This document shows positions 4,801-6,849 of a DNA stretch of 6,849 nucleotides, piece after piece. How positions within the stretch are numbered: the stretch's first letter is position 1; each line of letters begins with the position of its first letter. Below the pieces are notes generated by a model, which saw only the letters and a program-made list of their open reading frames with translations, did not search any database and had not been told where the DNA came from. This DNA comes from Solirubrobacterales bacterium (GTDB lineage: Bacteria > Actinomycetota > Thermoleophilia > Solirubrobacterales > Solirubrobacteraceae): positions 1 to 6,849 of the forward strand of contig DAHVAB010000138.1 in assembly GCA_027314825.1 (NCBI GenBank), written 5' to 3'. The position numbers and the translations under genes were made by a program.

Positions 4801-4892
4801 GCCGACCGCCCCCAATGCCACCTCGCCGAGGACCGACACGCATGCCCATCACAGCAACGCACGCCCAGTGAGCGCACAGCGCGACCCACGCA

Positions 4893-4911
4893 GCGCCGGC
4901 GGAGCCGGCGC
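4893..4911 (+). promoter_or_regulatory. Perfect hairpin 22 bases before the GlyRS start
   Basis: GCGCCGGC (4893-4900) and GCCGGCGC (4904-4911) are exact reverse complements around GGA. In the mRNA this stem would sit just upstream of ATG 4934, where no Shine-Dalgarno is evident, and could affect ribosome access. If translation starts earlier, for example at GTG 4868, the stem is inside the coding sequence. Confidence 0.45.
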
Positions 4912-4933
4912 CTCAGAGAACGACTCCGTCACG

Positions 4934-6298
4934 ATGGAGAAGATCGTCGCGCTCTGCAAGCGGCGCGGGTTCATCTTTCCCTCCTCGGAGATCTACGGAG
5001 GCGTCGGATCCACCTACGACTACGGCCACTACGGCGTTCTGCTGAAGAGCAATGTCAAGAACGAGTGGTGGCGCGCGATGCTCCAGCAGCGCGACGACAT
5101 CGTCGCGCTCGACTCGGCGATCCTGCAGCACCCGAAGGTGTGGGAGGCCTCCGGGCATCTCGCCGGCTTCACCGATCCGCTGGTCGACTGCCGCACCTGC
5201 GGGCAGCGCTTCCGTGCCGACCATCTGGGCGATCTGGCCTGCGGGCGCAAGCCCTCCAAGCACCCCGGGCAGACCGAGGAGTGCGATCTGACCGCCGCGC
5301 GCGACTTCAACCTCATGTTCGAGACGACGATCGGGCCGGTCAAGGAGTCGGGCGCCACCGCCTACCTGCGCCCAGAGACCGCGCAGGGCATATTCATCAA
5401 CTTCAAGAACGTCCTGCAGTTCTCCCGCAAGAAGCCGCCGTTCGGGATCGCGCAGGTCGGCAAGTCCTTCCGCAACGAGATCACTCCTGGCAACTTCATC
5501 TTCCGCACGCGCGAGTTCGAGCAGATGGAGATGGAGTTCTTCGTGCCGCCAGAGGATGTCGAGAGATGGTTTGAGCACTGGCTGCAGGCGCGCTTTGACT
5601 GGTACGTCGAGCTCGGCATCCGCCCCGACCACCTGCGCCTGCGCGCACACGAGACCGACGAGCTCTCTCACTACTCCTCCGCGACCAGCGACGTCGAGTA
5701 CCTCTTTCCCATCGGCTGGTCGGAGCTGGAGGGCATCGCCAACCGCGGCGACTTCGACCTGACCCAGCACGCCAAGCACTCCGGCGAGAAGCTGGAGTAC
5801 TTCGACCAGGCCACGGGCGAGCGCTACGTGCCCAAGGTGATCGAGCCGGCTGCCGGCGCCGACCGCGCAACACTGGCGTTTCTCGTTGACGCCTATGACG
5901 AGGAGATCGTGGGTGGCGAGGGAGAGGGGGCGGGCGATCGGCGGACCGTGCTGCGCCTTCACCCGCGACTGGCTCCCGTCAAGGCAGCGGTGCTGCCGCT
6001 GGTGCGCAAGGACGGCCAGCCGGAGCTGGCCCGGGAGGTACACGCCGCGCTGCGCTCGGTCTGCCAGAGCGAGTACGACGAGGGCGGCTCGATCGGCCGC
6101 CGCTACCGTCGCCAGGACGAGATCGGCACTCCCTTCTGCGTGACGATCGACCACGAGAGCCTGCAGGACCGGACCGTCACGCTGCGCGACCGCGACAGCC
6201 TCGCCCAGGAGCGGCTCCCGATCGACCGCCTGCCCGGCGAGCTGGCCGCGCGCCTGAGCGCCGCGTGGCGCTCACCGAAGCTCCCGCCCGCCGAATAG
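4934..6298 (+). CDS. glyS: Glycine--tRNA ligase, single-chain alpha2 type
   Basis: This 454-residue class II aminoacyl-tRNA synthetase charges tRNA-Gly with glycine in the cytoplasm, using ATP. The N-terminus MEKIVALCKRRGFIFPSSEIYGG is the usual GlyRS opening, with the signature YDYGHYGVLLK soon after. A CRTC pair (Cys86, Cys89) with Cys103 and Cys117 may bind zinc. RPETAQGIF lies at residues 146-154; class II motif 2 is FRNEITPGNF (179-188) plus TREFEQMEMEFF; motif 3 is GTPFC (398-402) followed by TLRDRDS. The C-terminal third, from about residue 340, is the anticodon-binding domain. Length is normal for the eukaryote-like dimeric form. ATG 4934 is chosen because conserved sequence starts there; upstream in-frame starts (GTG 4868, GTG 4745) would add Arg/Pro/Ala-rich sequence overlapping hairpins and the likely promoter. 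No clear Shine-Dalgarno is visible. The dehydrogenase gene follows after 49 bases. Confidence 0.96.
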   Translation: MEKIVALCKRRGFIFPSSEIYGGVGSTYDYGHYGVLLKSNVKNEWWRAMLQQRDDIVALDSAILQHPKVWEASGHLAGFTDPLVDCRTCGQRFRADHLGDLACGRKPSKHPGQTEECDLTAARDFNLMFETTIGPVKESGATAYLRPETAQGIFINFKNVLQFSRKKPPFGIAQVGKSFRNEITPGNFIFRTREFEQMEMEFFVPPEDVERWFEHWLQARFDWYVELGIRPDHLRLRAHETDELSHYSSATSDVEYLFPIGWSELEGIANRGDFDLTQHAKHSGEKLEYFDQATGERYVPKVIEPAAGADRATLAFLVDAYDEEIVGGEGEGAGDRRTVLRLHPRLAPVKAAVLPLVRKDGQPELAREVHAALRSVCQSEYDEGGSIGRRYRRQDEIGTPFCVTIDHESLQDRTVTLRDRDSLAQERLPIDRLPGELAARLSAAWRSPKLPPAE

Positions 6299-6333
6299 CG
6301 ATAGCGTCCGCCCGCACCCACCGAGGCGAGAAC

Positions 6334-6341
6334 GGAGATGA
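6334..6341 (+). promoter_or_regulatory. Shine-Dalgarno of the acyl-CoA dehydrogenase gene
   Basis: GGAGATGA ends six bases before ATG 6348 and fixes that start. The 49-base gap after glyS contains no promoter or terminator that I can support, so read-through from glyS is possible. Confidence 0.65.
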
Positions 6342-6347
6342 CGGGGT

Positions 6348-6849
6348 ATGGACTTCGATCTGAGCGATGAGCAGGACCTGATCCGCAGGACGGCGCGAGA
6401 GTTCGTCGATAAGGAGATCGTCGAGCGGGCCAGGATCAACGCGCGCGAGCACCGCTTCGACCTCGAGCTGGTCGGCAAGCTGGCCGCGCAGGGATACCTG
6501 GGCGCGATCGTGCCCCGCGAGTACGGAGGCGCCGGCCTGGACTACATCTCCTACGGCCTGCTCGTCGAGGAGATCGGCCGCGCCTGCTCGTCGGTGAGGA
6601 CCGTCGTCTCGGTGCAGACGTCGCTCGTCTGCTCGGCGATCCTGAAGTGGGGCACCGAGCAGCAGAAGCAGCACTACCTGCCCAAGCTCTGCTCCGGGGA
6701 GTGGCTCGGCTGCTTCGGCCTGACCGAGCCCGACACCGGCTCGGACGCCGCCAAACAGCGTACCCGCGCGGTCAAGACCGACACCGGCTGGCTCATCAAC
6801 GGGGCGAAGATGTGGATCTCGATGGGCAACCACGCAAAGCTCGCGCTCG
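6348..6849 (+). CDS. Acyl-CoA dehydrogenase, partial at the right edge
   Basis: The frame from ATG 6348 stays open to the window end, giving 167 residues of what should be about 380. It starts with FDLSDEQDLIRRTAREFVDKEI, the N-terminal alpha-helical domain of acyl-CoA dehydrogenases, continues through IVPREYGGAGLDYISYGLLVEEIGR, and reaches CFGLTEPDTGSD (LTEPDTGSD at residues 125-133), the FAD- and substrate-contacting loop that begins the central beta domain. MWISMGNHAKLAL continues that domain. These FAD enzymes form an alpha,beta double bond in acyl-CoA and pass electrons to ETF, in fatty-acid or amino-acid catabolism. The catalytic base lies beyond the window, so chain-length or branched-chain specificity cannot be judged. 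The ribosome-binding site is good; co-transcription with glyS is possible but has no obvious functional logic. Confidence 0.94.
   Translation, partial: MDFDLSDEQDLIRRTAREFVDKEIVERARINAREHRFDLELVGKLAAQGYLGAIVPREYGGAGLDYISYGLLVEEIGRACSSVRTVVSVQTSLVCSAILKWGTEQQKQHYLPKLCSGEWLGCFGLTEPDTGSDAAKQRTRAVKTDTGWLINGAKMWISMGNHAKLAL

Noticed and set aside
4380..4933. T-box leader for glyS
   Set aside because: No TGGnACCGCG-type antiterminator motif and no recognisable specifier loop were found.
4913..6154. 413-residue minus-strand frame opposite glyS
   Set aside because: It is a shadow of the GlyRS codons; the plus-strand protein has all class II motifs.

Overview
The window is about 70% GC with strongly G/C-biased third codon positions. 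It carries a single-chain (alpha2) glycyl-tRNA synthetase, a DUF1015 gene, an OsmC-like gene and a short Rossmann protein of a kind I associate with high-GC Actinomycetota. The Thermoleophilia/Solirubrobacterales are my best guess from memory. It reads as ordinary chromosomal housekeeping sequence. I see no CRISPR array, transposase, phage gene or defence cassette.

Layout. (1) An ECF sigma factor gene on the minus strand (1-429) runs off the left edge; a possible promoter lies at 469-495. (2) Positions 430-1003 hold no intact gene. They contain what looks like the decayed N-terminus of a hypothetical protein (541-810, minus) and a 31-32 bp GC-rich tandem repeat (811-903). (3) A proline tRNA gene (anticodon UGG) lies on the minus strand at 1004-1077. 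(4) Positions 1078-1364 are a repeat-rich spacer with an array of CCGGCGC-based repeats, followed by two adjacent inverted repeats. (5) A plus-strand cluster, DUF1015 - OsmC family - CoA-type Nudix hydrolase (1365-3780), has gaps of 39 and 22 bases and is probably one operon. (6) A convergent minus-strand gene encodes a short NAD(P)-binding Rossmann protein (3869-4363), with a GC hairpin between the two stops. (7) A 570-base spacer (4364-4933) without a gene I can support carries several strong inverted repeats, a terminator-like hairpin with a T-rich tail and a promoter-like pair. (8) The glycyl-tRNA synthetase glyS (4934-6298) follows. (9) The start of an acyl-CoA dehydrogenase gene (6348 onward) runs off the right edge.

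Functionally, the OsmC/Nudix pair suggests thiol-peroxide detoxification and nucleotide or CoA housekeeping, and glyS is core translation. DUF1015 has no function I can state. The most interesting non-coding stretch is 4497-4911, where nested inverted repeats and two mutually exclusive hairpins precede glyS. They look like RNA or DNA regulatory structures, but I cannot match them to a known riboswitch, T-box or ncRNA class by eye.
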